Positions 52,901 through 61,221 of a stretch of DNA of 64,000 nt are shown piece by piece. The stretch is taken from assembly GCA_009840625.1 (NCBI GenBank), contig VXNJ01000002.1:23496-87495 (forward strand), in the 5' to 3' direction. Numbering within the stretch: position 1 is the first letter of the stretch; every line of letters begins with the position of its first letter. Source of the stretch: Chloroflexota bacterium (GTDB lineage: Bacteria; Chloroflexota; UBA11872; VXNJ01). Made by a program: the position numbers and the translations under genes. The notes under the pieces are model-generated. The model did not search any database. It was not told where the DNA came from and was given only the letters and a program-made list of their open reading frames with translations.

Positions 52901-53586
52901 GATCTAAGCCGCCCGTAGAGGCGCAGCAGGTCCCAGAAAGCGCGGGCCACGACCAGGGGATTGAGCCCGGTCTGGCTCCCGGCCCGGCGCGGGTAGTGTT
53001 CGAGTCCGACCTCGGCGATCCGGGCGCCCAGCTTGCTGGCCTTGGCCATGATCTCGGCCGAGATGAAGCCGCCCTCGCTCTCCAGATCCAGGGAACGGAC
53101 GAATCCGGCTCTGAACAGCTTGAAGCCGCAGTCCAGATCGCGCGGACTGAACCCGAGCAGGGCCCCGGCCAAGGCGGCCCAGACACGCGAGGGCAACGCC
53201 CGGGAAGATCCCTCGGCGCGCTGCCGGCGGAAACCGATCACCATGTCGTTGCCCTCGATCAGCGCCAGGAGCTTGCCCACGTCGGCAGGGTCGAACTGGC
53301 CGTCGCCGTCGCAGAAGCCGACCAGGTCCCCGCGCGCGGCCCCGAAACCGGTCTTTAGCGCCGCTCCGTAGCCGCGGTTCGACGGGTGTGATTCAAGCCG
53401 CACCCCGGGGTTGCGGCAGAGCTCTTCGGCCCGCGCCGCAGTGGCATCCGTGGAACCGTCGTCCACCAGGATCAGCTCCCAATTCAGGCCGCTCCGTTCA
53501 AGTGCGGCGACGGCCTGCCCGGCGACTGCCCGCACATTGGCCTCTTCGTTGTAGAGCGGCAGGAAAAAACTCAACTCGGTGGTCAC
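52888..53586 (-). CDS. Family 2 glycosyltransferase, dolichol-phosphate-mannose-synthase-like
   Basis: 232 aa from GTG 53586 (GGGGG 9 bp upstream); the open frame to 53745 would run into the divergent aminotransferase gene and lacks homology. LSFFLPLYNEEANVRAVAGQAV, ILVDDGSTDATA, GFCDGDGQFDPADVGKLL (DGD metal motif) and DLDCGFKLFR are typical of DPM-type synthases that load a sugar onto a polyprenyl phosphate. Translationally coupled with the following GT2. Confidence 0.88.
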   Translation of the reverse strand: MTTELSFFLPLYNEEANVRAVAGQAVAALERSGLNWELILVDDGSTDATAARAEELCRNPGVRLESHPSNRGYGAALKTGFGAARGDLVGFCDGDGQFDPADVGKLLALIEGNDMVIGFRRQRAEGSSRALPSRVWAALAGALLGFSPRDLDCGFKLFRAGFVRSLDLESEGGFISAEIMAKASKLGARIAEVGLEHYPRRAGSQTGLNPLVVARAFWDLLRLYGRLRSWPR

Positions 53587-53719
53587 TTGTTGGAACCCCC
53601 GTATGCCGCCCCGTCGGTGCGCAGATTCGGTCCGGCCGGCGATTATCTTCCAAATATTCGGAACCCGGATTCGATAATGGCGAACTTGATTGCTTGATGC
53701 CGCCCGCCGAAGGGGTTTA

Positions 53720-54838
53720 ATGGAATCGCCGCTGCGCCTGCTCATCCCGGGTCCAATCGATCTGGATAAGCGCGTGCTGGCGGCGCTGGCAGAACCTGTA
53801 ATCCCTCATTACGGGGACGACTGGGTCGCACTTTACCGGCGCTTGCAGGATGGGGTGCGTCCGCACGCCGGAACCGCCGGCAGCGTTTTTCTGCTGGCCG
53901 CTTCAGGGTCCGGCGCCCTGGACGCCGGGGTGCGCTCGCTGACCTCTCCCGGCGATCGCGTGCTGGTTCCGGTGAGCGGCTATTTCTCGCAACGCTTTTA
54001 CGAAATCGCGCTGGCCAACAACCTCGAAGCGTACAAGCTGGACGTAAAGCCGGGCCTTGCTCCCACGCCCGAGCAAATCGCCGAGGCGATCGACTCGCTG
54101 TCGATCAAGACGCTGCTGCTATGCCACAACGAGACCTCCTGCGGGGCGATTTGTGACGTGGAGGCCATCGGCCGGGTCTGCCAGAGCCGGGGCGTGAACG
54201 TCTTTTTGGATGCAATTTCCTCGCTGGCCTCGGTCGAAATCCGAGCCGATGACTGGGGGCTGGACTACGTCGCGGCGGCATCGCAAAAGGGGCTGGAGGG
54301 TCCGCCCGGGCTGGCGCCGGCAATCATCACCCCGCGCGGCTGGGACACCTACGACCGCAACCCTGCCCGGTCGGTCGGCTGGTACTTCGACTTCGGAGTC
54401 TGGCGCGGTTTCGAGCGCGATCTCGGGGAGTACCATCCGCAACCCGCCACCATGCCGGTCAACGTTGCCCGCGCCCTGGACGTTGCCATCGGCCTGCAGG
54501 CCGGCGAGAGCCGCGGCGATCGCTACCGGCGGATCGCGGCCGGCGCGGCCGGTCTGCGCTCGTCGCTGCGCGAACTGGGCTTTAAGATCCTGGCGCCCGA
54601 ATCGGTCGCATCGCCGACGGTGACCTGCGCCTTCGTGCCGCCCGACCTCGAAGGACGCGTCGGCGATCTATTGGCCTGGATGCGCAACGAGTGCGGCTTC
54701 ATCCTGGCCGAGGGTTTCGGTCCGCTGCAGGGGCGGATTATCCGCATCGGCCACATGTCGCGCCTGGTCTTCGAGAGCTATCTCCCCGAGTTCCTGTCCG
54801 GAATCGAGCGCTACCTGCGTTTGGCCCGGGCGGCTTGA
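53720..54838 (+). CDS. Class V aminotransferase (alanine-glyoxylate/serine-pyruvate type)
   Basis: 372 aa from ATG 53720, preceded by GAAGGGG; a start at 53690 is possible but weaker. Fold-type I PLP enzyme: LLIPGPIDLDKRVLAAL at the N-terminus, AASGSGALDAGVRSL, CHNETSCGAICDVEAI, the cofactor Asp in VFLDAISSLASV, the Schiff-base Lys in AAASQKGLEGPPGLA, and HPQPATMPVN. Typical partners are serine, alanine or purine-derived amines with glyoxylate or pyruvate; the exact donor is open. The next gene's TTG overlaps its stop. Confidence 0.9.
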   Translation: MESPLRLLIPGPIDLDKRVLAALAEPVIPHYGDDWVALYRRLQDGVRPHAGTAGSVFLLAASGSGALDAGVRSLTSPGDRVLVPVSGYFSQRFYEIALANNLEAYKLDVKPGLAPTPEQIAEAIDSLSIKTLLLCHNETSCGAICDVEAIGRVCQSRGVNVFLDAISSLASVEIRADDWGLDYVAAASQKGLEGPPGLAPAIITPRGWDTYDRNPARSVGWYFDFGVWRGFERDLGEYHPQPATMPVNVARALDVAIGLQAGESRGDRYRRIAAGAAGLRSSLRELGFKILAPESVASPTVTCAFVPPDLEGRVGDLLAWMRNECGFILAEGFGPLQGRIIRIGHMSRLVFESYLPEFLSGIERYLRLARAA

Positions 54839-55608
54839 GCGGCCCGGATCCGCGAAAAAGAACGGCCGACTCAACCTCCGATCGATCCGCTCCGGACCGC
54901 TGGGCGGGGCATGAATCCGGTTCCGGGGGCGGCGGATTGCCGGCCGGGCTGCTGGCGGCGGCGGTCATCGCTCTATTGGCGGTTCTCGGCATCGGCACCC
55001 GGTACTTCGTCCAAGGGGACCTGAACGCCGCCTACGTCCTGCTGAGCCTTTTCTTCTCGACCAACCTGATCATCTGCTACTGGGAGGTCTGCTTATTTCT
55101 CCGGCGCGACCAAATTGAACAGCGCGCCGGTTATTGGCGGGATTGGCAGCGGCGCAGCGGCCGGTCGCCGGCCGTTAAATTTCTCGCCAGCAGGGTGCCG
55201 CTGCGGCGCGCGTTGTCGCCGACCGTCTGGGCGGACGCCTGGGCCACCTACTCCCAGTTCGACGGGTCCTTTGCGGACCGTGGGACCTACGGGTTCAACA
55301 TCGACATCGCAAACGGGTTCTTCACGCCGGTCCCGTCACTGTTCCTGTACGCGGCCTTCACGATCGAGTTCCTGCCGGCCACGGTGGCCGGCATCTTCGG
55401 GGTCATGCTCTTCTGGCAGTGGACGTATGGGACATCGCTCTACTGGGTCAGCTTCTTCGTGGCCGGCAGGCAGCACCGCATCACCAAAGGCCAGCTCGGC
55501 ACCTTCATCGGTGCCATGAACGCCCCTTGGGTGCTATGCGCGCTGGCGGGACTCTACGTTTCGGTCCGGCTCATCCTGGAGGGCGGATACGGGGCCCTGG
55601 GCCACTGA
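54835..55608 (+). CDS. Hypothetical membrane protein
   Basis: 257 aa from TTG 54835, overlapping the aminotransferase stop (TTGA). About five helices: ~40-58 (LLAAAVIALLAVLGIGTRYF), 65-85 (AAYVLLSLFFSTNLIICYWEV), ~155-185, ~190-210 and ~230-250. Between them is a soluble loop with SPTVWADAWATYSQFDGSFADRGTYGFNIDIANGF. I recognise no named family, though the layout looks like a conserved uncharacterised membrane protein. Short N-terminal Ser/Gly-rich region. Likely co-expressed with the aminotransferase. Confidence 0.65.
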   Translation: MSGPDPRKRTADSTSDRSAPDRWAGHESGSGGGGLPAGLLAAAVIALLAVLGIGTRYFVQGDLNAAYVLLSLFFSTNLIICYWEVCLFLRRDQIEQRAGYWRDWQRRSGRSPAVKFLASRVPLRRALSPTVWADAWATYSQFDGSFADRGTYGFNIDIANGFFTPVPSLFLYAAFTIEFLPATVAGIFGVMLFWQWTYGTSLYWVSFFVAGRQHRITKGQLGTFIGAMNAPWVLCALAGLYVSVRLILEGGYGALGH

Positions 55609-55774
55609 TCGCCGCAGGTTCGCCCGGAGATCGCCCGCAAGCAACGCTGCGGGGGTAGGGGGAGGGAGCCGAAATACGCTTGGGATCCAGCCCGCGTTGT
55701 CTTGGTTCCTGATCCCGCCGGCTGCGGGGCCGGGCGAACTGGTCCCGGTGCGATTGATCGGCGGCGGGTTCCTG

Positions 55775-56845
55775 CTATAGGTCGTCGAAGGGATTGCCCG
55801 AGGCCGGCTGCAGGTTCAGGCGCATGATCCGCGCCTCGGTCGCGGCGTCGGTGCCGGGCGCCAGCTCCTCGATTTTTTCAAGGTCGGCGATGGCTTCCTG
55901 GGTTCGTCCCAGCTGGATGTAGATGTTGGCGCGGGTCAGGTAGAGCAGCGGGATGTCGTCGCGGTCCTCGATGGCGCGGGTGTAGCTCTCCAATGCCGAT
56001 TGGTAGTCCTGGCGCTGCTCCTGCAGGAAGCCGCGGACGTAGTGGGCCTGGGCGTAGGTATCGCCGTCGGCGTATTCGACCGCCCGGTCGGACGCCAGCG
56101 CCGCCGCCGCCGGATCGGAAATCTCATTGGTCATGTAGAAGTTGACCGCCTGGATGTAGACCTCGGCGTCGGTCGAGTTCTCTTCGATGATTCGACTGAC
56201 CACCGCCAGCGCGTCATCGCGGCGGCCGGCCGCGGCCAACAGGTAGGCGCTCTCGTACTGTTCGAATATCTCCTGGTCGCGAAGCTGCGCCAGAACCATC
56301 GATAACGCCATCGCGAATATGACCCCGCAGACAACCAGCAGGCCGCCCAGCAGGTTCTTCCCCTCGCCGCCGGCCCCGAACGCCTGGAGGGCCGCCGCGG
56401 CCAACAACAGGACCTGGCCCAGCGCCAGCGGCCAGGGGGCGCCGAAAAAGACCGCCTCGAACGTGAACAGGGCCACGCCCATCAGGCCGCGCGCCACCAG
56501 CTCCAGTTGACTGGGCAGGCGCTCGGGCTGGCGCCGGAAAGCGATCAACAGGTCGATCGCGATCAGGCCCACGATCGACCACCGGAAGTCCTCGGTGAGA
56601 GCCAGCGAAAGCACCAGCCAAAGGATGTCGGCCCCGAGCAACATGAATTTGCCCAGCGTCAGCGATATTCCGGCCTCGTCCTGCTCGTCCTGGATGCGCA
56701 TCTCTTCGACGGTCGGCAGCCGCAGCGAATCGGTGTTGGGATCCACCAGCGGAGGCAGGTCGGCGCCGCGCTGCTCGCCCTCGGCGCCATCGGCCGCCGA
56801 AGCCGCAAGGAACCTCGGCAGAAGCGGGATGATGATTGATGCCAT
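55775..56845 (-). CDS. Membrane-anchored TPR protein
   Basis: 356 aa. Residues ~65-190 contain four to five hydrophobic helices (FMLLGADILWLVLSLAL, WPLALGQVLLLAAAALQAFG, LLGGLLVVCGVIFAMALSMVLA). The C-terminal ~160 residues are TPR repeats: YESAYLLAAAGRRDDALAVV, EVYIQAVNFYM, AQAHYVRGFLQEQRQDYQSALESYTRAI, LLYLTRANIYIQLGRTQEAI. Probable scaffold at the membrane; partners unknown. The first ~60 residues are acidic and disordered. Confidence 0.78.
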   Translation of the reverse strand: MASIIIPLLPRFLAASAADGAEGEQRGADLPPLVDPNTDSLRLPTVEEMRIQDEQDEAGISLTLGKFMLLGADILWLVLSLALTEDFRWSIVGLIAIDLLIAFRRQPERLPSQLELVARGLMGVALFTFEAVFFGAPWPLALGQVLLLAAAALQAFGAGGEGKNLLGGLLVVCGVIFAMALSMVLAQLRDQEIFEQYESAYLLAAAGRRDDALAVVSRIIEENSTDAEVYIQAVNFYMTNEISDPAAAALASDRAVEYADGDTYAQAHYVRGFLQEQRQDYQSALESYTRAIEDRDDIPLLYLTRANIYIQLGRTQEAIADLEKIEELAPGTDAATEARIMRLNLQPASGNPFDDL

Positions 56846-56983
56846 TGGCCGGAGTGTGCTCGCTGGGCCGCAAGGGTGAGCGCGGCCGATTCTCGCAACC
56901 CTGGACCGGCGTCCGGGTCGCGTTGGCGGCCGGAGCGCTCACGGTACCTATAATTTGCGGCAATTGAATAACGGTGGTTCCGG
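56846..56983 (+). promoter_or_regulatory. Promoter region of the SAM-riboswitch transcript (start of the 484 bp non-coding gap)
   Basis: The gap 56846-57329 has no conventional gene. A perfect TATAAT stands at 56949-56954, ~30 bp before the SAM-I aptamer; a TTGGCG at 56923-56928 could serve as -35 but the 20 bp spacer is long. The rest of the gap is the riboswitch, a short ORF and ~105 bp in which I see nothing further. Confidence 0.6.
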
Positions 56984-57109
56984 CTCTTATCCAGAGTGGT
57001 GGAGGGATCGGCCCTTTGAAGCCCGGCAACCAGCGCGCTCGGTGACATGGACCATGTGGAGCGCGGCCAGGTGCCAACTCCGGCGAGCTGCGAATTCGCA
57101 AGATAAGAG
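56984..57109 (+). ncRNA. SAM-I riboswitch (S-box leader)
   Basis: Conserved S-box core is clear: CTTATCCAGAGTGGTGGAGGG, GGCCCTTTGAAGCCCGGCAACC and GGTGCCAACTCC. P1 pairs CTCTTAT (56984-56990) with ATAAGAG (57103-57109), 7 bp. S-box RNAs bind S-adenosylmethionine and turn off methionine, homocysteine or cysteine genes. Here the first full gene downstream is a threonine-synthase-like enzyme followed by a sulfur-carrier protein. No clear terminator follows, so control may be at translation or through an unrecognised platform. Confidence 0.93.
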
Positions 57110-57121
57110 GACACCACAGCC

Positions 57122-57223
57122 ATGTTCGATTCGGTAGAAGTTACCTTTTTTGGCCGGGCCGGCGCGCCCGGCGCCCGTTCGCGCCTGCTTGGTCGCTCGC
57201 ACGGCGGTCCGTCCCTGATGTAG
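57122..57223 (+). CDS. Possible 33-residue leader peptide after the SAM riboswitch
   Basis: ATG at 57122 opens 13 bp after the riboswitch P1 stem and runs 34 codons to TAG at 57221 (MFDSVEVTFFGRAGAPGARS...). It contains a run of six T (57146-57151) and a 7-bp GC hairpin GCCGGGC/GCCCGGC (57153-57172). It has no recognised homology and could be chance; but its place between aptamer and thrC-like gene makes a leader ORF worth testing. Confidence 0.25.
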   Translation: MFDSVEVTFFGRAGAPGARSRLLGRSHGGPSLM

Positions 57224-57329
57224 AGCCCGCGGCACGGCGGCGACCGGTCCCTTGATGGCCCGCTCGCTCCCTGCCCCGTGACTCTCCAACCCCGTTTATT
57301 CCTTCAGGACACCCCGAGAACTAACCACC

Positions 57330-58583
57330 ATGGCCGAAAAAGTACTTGGCCTCAAGTGCAAGAACTGCGACGCGGTCTATCCGGCCGCCGCCCAGCATGT
57401 CTGCAACCTCTGTTTTGGCCCGCTTGAGGTCGTATACGACTACGATGTAATCCGCGCCCGGGTCAGCCGCGAGCGCATCGCCGCCGGACCCAATTCGCTC
57501 TGGCGCTACGCCGATCTGCTGCCGCTGGAGAGCGGCTGGGAGAACAACGTTCGGGTCGGATTTACTCCCCTGCAACGCGCCAGCAAGCTCGCCGACCGGC
57601 TGGGCCTGGGCGAACTCTGGCTGAAGAACGACAGCCTGAACCCGACTTTTTCCTTCAAGGACCGCCCGGTAACGGTGGCCCTGGCCAAGGCCCGGCAACT
57701 GGGTTACGAGGTTTTCGCCTGTGCCTCGACCGGCAACCTGGCTTCGGCGGTAGCCGGCGCCGGCGCCCGCACCCCGCTGGACATTTACGTGTTCATGCCC
57801 TCCGATGTGGAATCGGGCAAGGTGTTGAATGCGGCCGTGTATGGGGCGAAGTTGATCGCGGTGGACGGCACCTACGACCAGCTCAATCGCCTCTGCTCGG
57901 AAATCGCCGATGAAGAGGACTGGGCCTTCTGCAACATCAACATGCGGCCCTACTACGCCGAGGGTTCCAAGACCCTGGCGTTCGAGGTGGTCGAGCAGCT
58001 TGGCTGGCGCGCCCCCGACCAGGTGGTGGTCCCCATCGCATCCGGCGCCCTGTACACCGAGATCGCCAAGGGGTTCCGGGAGCTGGTCGAAGTCGGATTG
58101 CTCGAGTCGCAGAGTGTCGTTATCTCCGGCGCCCAGGCGGCCGGGTGCTCGCCGGTGGCGGACGCTTTCGCGAGCGGAGCCACCGAGTTCGAGCCGGTTC
58201 GCGACCCCGACACGCTGGCCAAGAGCCTGGCGATCGGGAATCCCGCCGACGGGAACTACTCCCTGGAGGTCGCCCGCAGCACCGGCGGCGTGATCGAAAA
58301 GGTCAGCGATGACGAGGTGGTCGAAGCGATCAAGATCCTGGCCGCCGATGAGGGGATCTTCACCGAGCCGGCCGGCGGGGTGACGGTTGCGACCCTGATC
58401 AAACTGGCCCGGCAGGGCCGGTTCGGCCGTGACGAAACGGTCGTGGCCTACATAACCGGCAACGGCCTCAAGACCCAGGAAGCCCTGGACGGAATCGGGG
58501 TGGCCAACATGACCATCGCCCCGACCCTGGGATCGTTCGAGGACGCCATCGCCGCCGACGCCCGAACGCCGGTGTTTGCCTGA
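57330..58583 (+). CDS. Threonine-synthase-like PLP enzyme (SAM-riboswitch controlled)
   Basis: 417 aa fold-type II PLP enzyme. N-terminal zinc ribbon (CKNC ~9-12, CNLC ~28-31), then the PLP-Lys motif NPTFSFKDRPVTVALAK, ACASTGNLASAVAGAGA, FMPSDVESGKVLNAAVYGA and the C-terminal VVAYITGNGLK. Overall it matches threonine synthases, which convert O-phosphohomoserine to threonine. Oddities: the usual TGSFKDRG reads FSFKDRPV, a SAM-I riboswitch precedes it, and a MoaD/ThiS-like gene follows 68 bp downstream. These suggest that it may transfer sulfur from the carrier to an activated homoserine, as CysM/CysO does for cysteine. This is inference; plain threonine synthase remains possible. Confidence 0.82.
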   Translation: MAEKVLGLKCKNCDAVYPAAAQHVCNLCFGPLEVVYDYDVIRARVSRERIAAGPNSLWRYADLLPLESGWENNVRVGFTPLQRASKLADRLGLGELWLKNDSLNPTFSFKDRPVTVALAKARQLGYEVFACASTGNLASAVAGAGARTPLDIYVFMPSDVESGKVLNAAVYGAKLIAVDGTYDQLNRLCSEIADEEDWAFCNINMRPYYAEGSKTLAFEVVEQLGWRAPDQVVVPIASGALYTEIAKGFRELVEVGLLESQSVVISGAQAAGCSPVADAFASGATEFEPVRDPDTLAKSLAIGNPADGNYSLEVARSTGGVIEKVSDDEVVEAIKILAADEGIFTEPAGGVTVATLIKLARQGRFGRDETVVAYITGNGLKTQEALDGIGVANMTIAPTLGSFEDAIAADARTPVFA

Positions 58584-58651
58584 AAATCACCACGCAACGG
58601 CCCGCGCCGACGAATACAACTTGAAATCAAATCGAATAAGGATCTAACTCC

Positions 58652-58924
58652 ATGGCCACGGTCAGGATTCCGACCCCGCTGCGCGATCTGGTCGGCAACC
58701 AGCGTCGCATCGAGCTCGACAGCGCCAACGTCCGCGCGATGATCGACCAGATCGATTCGGACCATCCCGGGTTCAAGGAACGCCTGCTGGGCGCCGACGG
58801 CGAACTTTCGGCGTTCGTCCAGATTTACGTCGGCGATGAGGACATCAGGTTCCTCAACGGCCTCGAGACCGAGTTGGGCGCCGGTACCCGGGTTTCAATC
58901 GTGCCGGCCGCCGCCGGAGGCTAG
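58652..58924 (+). CDS. MoaD/ThiS-family sulfur-carrier protein
   Basis: 90 aa ubiquitin-like protein: MATVRIPTPLRDLVGNQ at the start, NVRAMIDQIDSDHPGFKERLL, VQIYVGDEDIRFLNGLET, and a C-terminal GTRVSIVPAAAGG. The exposed terminal Gly-Gly is the site that becomes a thiocarboxylate. No E1-like activating enzyme (MoeB/ThiF) or JAB protease lies in the window. Directly downstream of the threonine-synthase-like gene, with no molybdopterin or thiazole genes nearby, so its partner is most likely that enzyme. Confidence 0.87.
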   Translation: MATVRIPTPLRDLVGNQRRIELDSANVRAMIDQIDSDHPGFKERLLGADGELSAFVQIYVGDEDIRFLNGLETELGAGTRVSIVPAAAGG

Positions 58925-58965
58925 AGCGCCCCGGCAGGATCCGCCGGCGCGGTCCTAGCTGCGGT

Positions 58966-59853
58966 TCAGAGGGGTCTGTAGAACCCGGCTCCGATGATCA
59001 CTTCGTCGACCCTTACCAACCAACTCTGCTTTTGCTCTTCGGCGCCGGTATCCGGATTCAGGTACCCGTAGTAGAGCCACTCGCCGTCCGCATCGGCCAG
59101 GGCCCTTCCTTCGAGGGCGAATTTCTTGCCGGTATGGTCGGTCAAATCCGCCAGACTGGTGCCGACCAGCTGGGGCTCGGCCTGGGTGGCCAGTGAAACC
59201 AGGTCGCGCGCCCTGACCACGAAGAGGTAGGCTTCGCCGCGGTTGAACCGGGGATCGGTCTGGTATATCTGGATCGGATCGGATTCGGTCTCCCAGACCG
59301 CCAGCGCGTCGTTAACGATGTGCTTGACGAAGCGGGTTTCGTCCAGGTAGTAGCCGACACCCAGGATGAGTCCATCGTCGAGCAGGCGCACATAGGAACG
59401 CTTGGGCTCGGCCTCGCCGGTGACCGGGTTGGTGAACCGGTAGATGTCCCAGCCACCGTCCTCGCTGGCTTGCTCGACCAGCCCCGGGGTGAAGAGGTAT
59501 CCGTCGGAATCCACGGTTTCGGAAAGGTCCAACCCGACCAGGCCGGGATCGGCGGCATGGGCCTGAATCACGCTGTTGCGGTCGATCACGAAAACGTACA
59601 TCTCGCCGATTTGCCAGGGCCCGCCGGGTGTGGACAACTCCTCGAACGTGCCCTCCGGGTCCGCTTCGTAGGCTGCGATCGCCGCTTCGGCCAGGGTCAC
59701 GGCCGCCGCGGCCTGCACGGCTTCGGCCGAATCGAGCTCCGGTTCGGCGGCCGGGCCGCCCGGCTCGCAGGCTGCCAGCGAAACCGCCGCCAAGGAGGCC
59801 GCGCATGCAATCCAGAGCAGGCGTTTTAGCCATTCAATTCCTGCTATCGCCAC
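58966..59853 (-). CDS. Lipoprotein with two Cache-like modules
   Basis: 295 aa from GTG 59853; the open frame goes to 59958, but the signal peptide WLKRLLWIACAASLAAVSLAAC starts just after this GTG. Lipobox SLAAC. Two repeats follow: the first with AAIAAYEADPEGTFEEL, YVFVIDRNSVIQAHAADPGLVGLDL, YRFTNPVTGEAEPKRSYVRL and GVGYY; the second with YLFVVRARDLV, YYGYLNPDTGAEEQKQSWLVR and GAGFY. The NPVTG..EPK..Y element is shared with the four-module secreted protein at 40.9 kb. Ligand unknown; no signalling domain. Confidence 0.8.
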   Translation of the reverse strand: MAIAGIEWLKRLLWIACAASLAAVSLAACEPGGPAAEPELDSAEAVQAAAAVTLAEAAIAAYEADPEGTFEELSTPGGPWQIGEMYVFVIDRNSVIQAHAADPGLVGLDLSETVDSDGYLFTPGLVEQASEDGGWDIYRFTNPVTGEAEPKRSYVRLLDDGLILGVGYYLDETRFVKHIVNDALAVWETESDPIQIYQTDPRFNRGEAYLFVVRARDLVSLATQAEPQLVGTSLADLTDHTGKKFALEGRALADADGEWLYYGYLNPDTGAEEQKQSWLVRVDEVIIGAGFYRPL

Positions 59854-60087
59854 GTCCCCGAGCCTCCTCCGCAGATACCTTGCGGGATGCGTACGCCCGC
59901 GATTATCAACCCGCATTTGCCTTAATTGTTGTACGCATTGGCCGCGGCGAACGTTCAAGAATCCATAAAATTTCCCAGCCGGCGGGCCAGTAGCGCCTCT
60001 TTTTTGGCGGGCGCGCTGCCCCGATCGTTAGCGCCCCGGGCGCGATGCGAGTGCCGCTGGCAGGTCGCCCCAGATCAAGCCGATGGA

Positions 60088-60846
60088 TTGCCCCTCCTGA
60101 CCGATTCACTGCGCTACGCCGTATTCGGCGACGTGCACGCAAACCTGACAGCCCTGGACGCCGTCCTGGCCGATATCGACCGGCATGGTCGGTTTGAAGC
60201 GATCATCTCCAACGGCGACCAGCTGGCCGGGGGTCCCCGCCCGCTCGAGGTGTGGGACCGGCTGCAGGAGCGCGGGGCGCTGATGCTGGTCGGCAATACC
60301 GAGCGCGATCTTCTGCTGGGCGACGTCCCTCCGCCCCCCTGGGGGCTGGCCAAACGCGGAATGCTCAAGGCGGTCTTCTTCTACTGCCGCGACCTGCTTT
60401 CCGAAGACCTGATTGAGACTGCGGCCGGCCTGCCGTTCGCGATCCGGATCAGGGCGCACGCTGATTCACCGGTGCTGATGATTGCCCACGCCAACGCCAA
60501 CAACGTAGACGATTTCCTCACGCCGACCACCTCGCCGCGGGTTTACGATCGGCTGCTGGGCAAAGAGGACCGTCCGCAGATGCTGATTACCGGACATATC
60601 CATTCCCCGCAGGACGTTCTCATCGGCGGCGTGCGGGTGGTCCGGCCCGGCAGCGTCGGTCTCAAATACGAACGCGACGTCCAGCACCTTGCCAACTGGC
60701 TCGAGGTCTGGTTCGATCATGAAAACGACGCTTGGGCGTGCAGGCTGCACAAGGTCGAGTGGGACAATGAGACCGAGATCGAAGTCGGCAGTCGTCTCGA
60801 CTACCCGGGCGTGACGATACTGCCCGGATTCTGGCGGTTCGAATAG
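60088..60846 (+). CDS. Calcineurin-like metallophosphoesterase (YfcE/MJ0936-like)
   Basis: 252 aa from TTG 60088; the open frame to 59926 lacks homology before SLRYAVFGDVHANL. Metal ligands by motif: GDVHAN, SNGDQLAGGP, VGNTERD (GNHE variant with Thr), AHANANN and TGHIHSPQD. Followed by a beta-rich C-terminus (VGLKYERDVQHLANWLEVWF). Phosphodiesterase or phosphatase on an unknown substrate. Start is uncertain. Confidence 0.82.
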   Translation: MPLLTDSLRYAVFGDVHANLTALDAVLADIDRHGRFEAIISNGDQLAGGPRPLEVWDRLQERGALMLVGNTERDLLLGDVPPPPWGLAKRGMLKAVFFYCRDLLSEDLIETAAGLPFAIRIRAHADSPVLMIAHANANNVDDFLTPTTSPRVYDRLLGKEDRPQMLITGHIHSPQDVLIGGVRVVRPGSVGLKYERDVQHLANWLEVWFDHENDAWACRLHKVEWDNETEIEVGSRLDYPGVTILPGFWRFE

Positions 60847-60881
60847 GCCTGCAACATCCTTCGCGCGCTCCGCGCGGCTTA

Positions 60882-61196
60882 TTGTTGACGCTTGCCGAGG
60901 TGGTGGGCGGGTTCCTGCTGGGATTGGCGGTGCTGGGCGGGATTGCATCCCTGGGAATCCTTCTTCTGGCCAGCCTCTTCGTCGATACGACCGACCCGGC
61001 GACGCGCTGGCCGCTGGTGCTGGGCGCGATTGCGATCACCGCGCTGGTCCTGTTTCGCAGCTACGGATTTGCAACCCGCATATTCCTGACCCGGCGCGGC
61101 TATAAGGTCAAACTCGGGGGGCCGCCGCCGCAGACGCTGGTCGACGAGATCCGCGCCGCCGAAGCCGAGCAATCCCGAACCCGATATGAGCCTTGA
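60882..61196 (+). CDS. Small membrane protein
   Basis: 104 aa, TTG start. Two hydrophobic helices (~5-33 and ~44-60) and a basic/acidic cytoplasmic tail (RRGYKVKLGGPPPQTLVDEIRAAEAEQ). No family recognised. It ends close to or overlapping the next gene on the same strand, so probably co-transcribed with it and the metallophosphoesterase. Confidence 0.55.
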   Translation: MLTLAEVVGGFLLGLAVLGGIASLGILLLASLFVDTTDPATRWPLVLGAIAITALVLFRSYGFATRIFLTRRGYKVKLGGPPPQTLVDEIRAAEAEQSRTRYEP

Positions 61197-61221
61197 CTGG
61201 CCGCGCACCGTTAGGACGCCG

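Noticed and set aside
57133..57151. T6 run after the SAM riboswitch as an intrinsic terminator
   Set aside because: The sequence before it forms only a 4-bp GGTA/TACC stem, too weak for termination.
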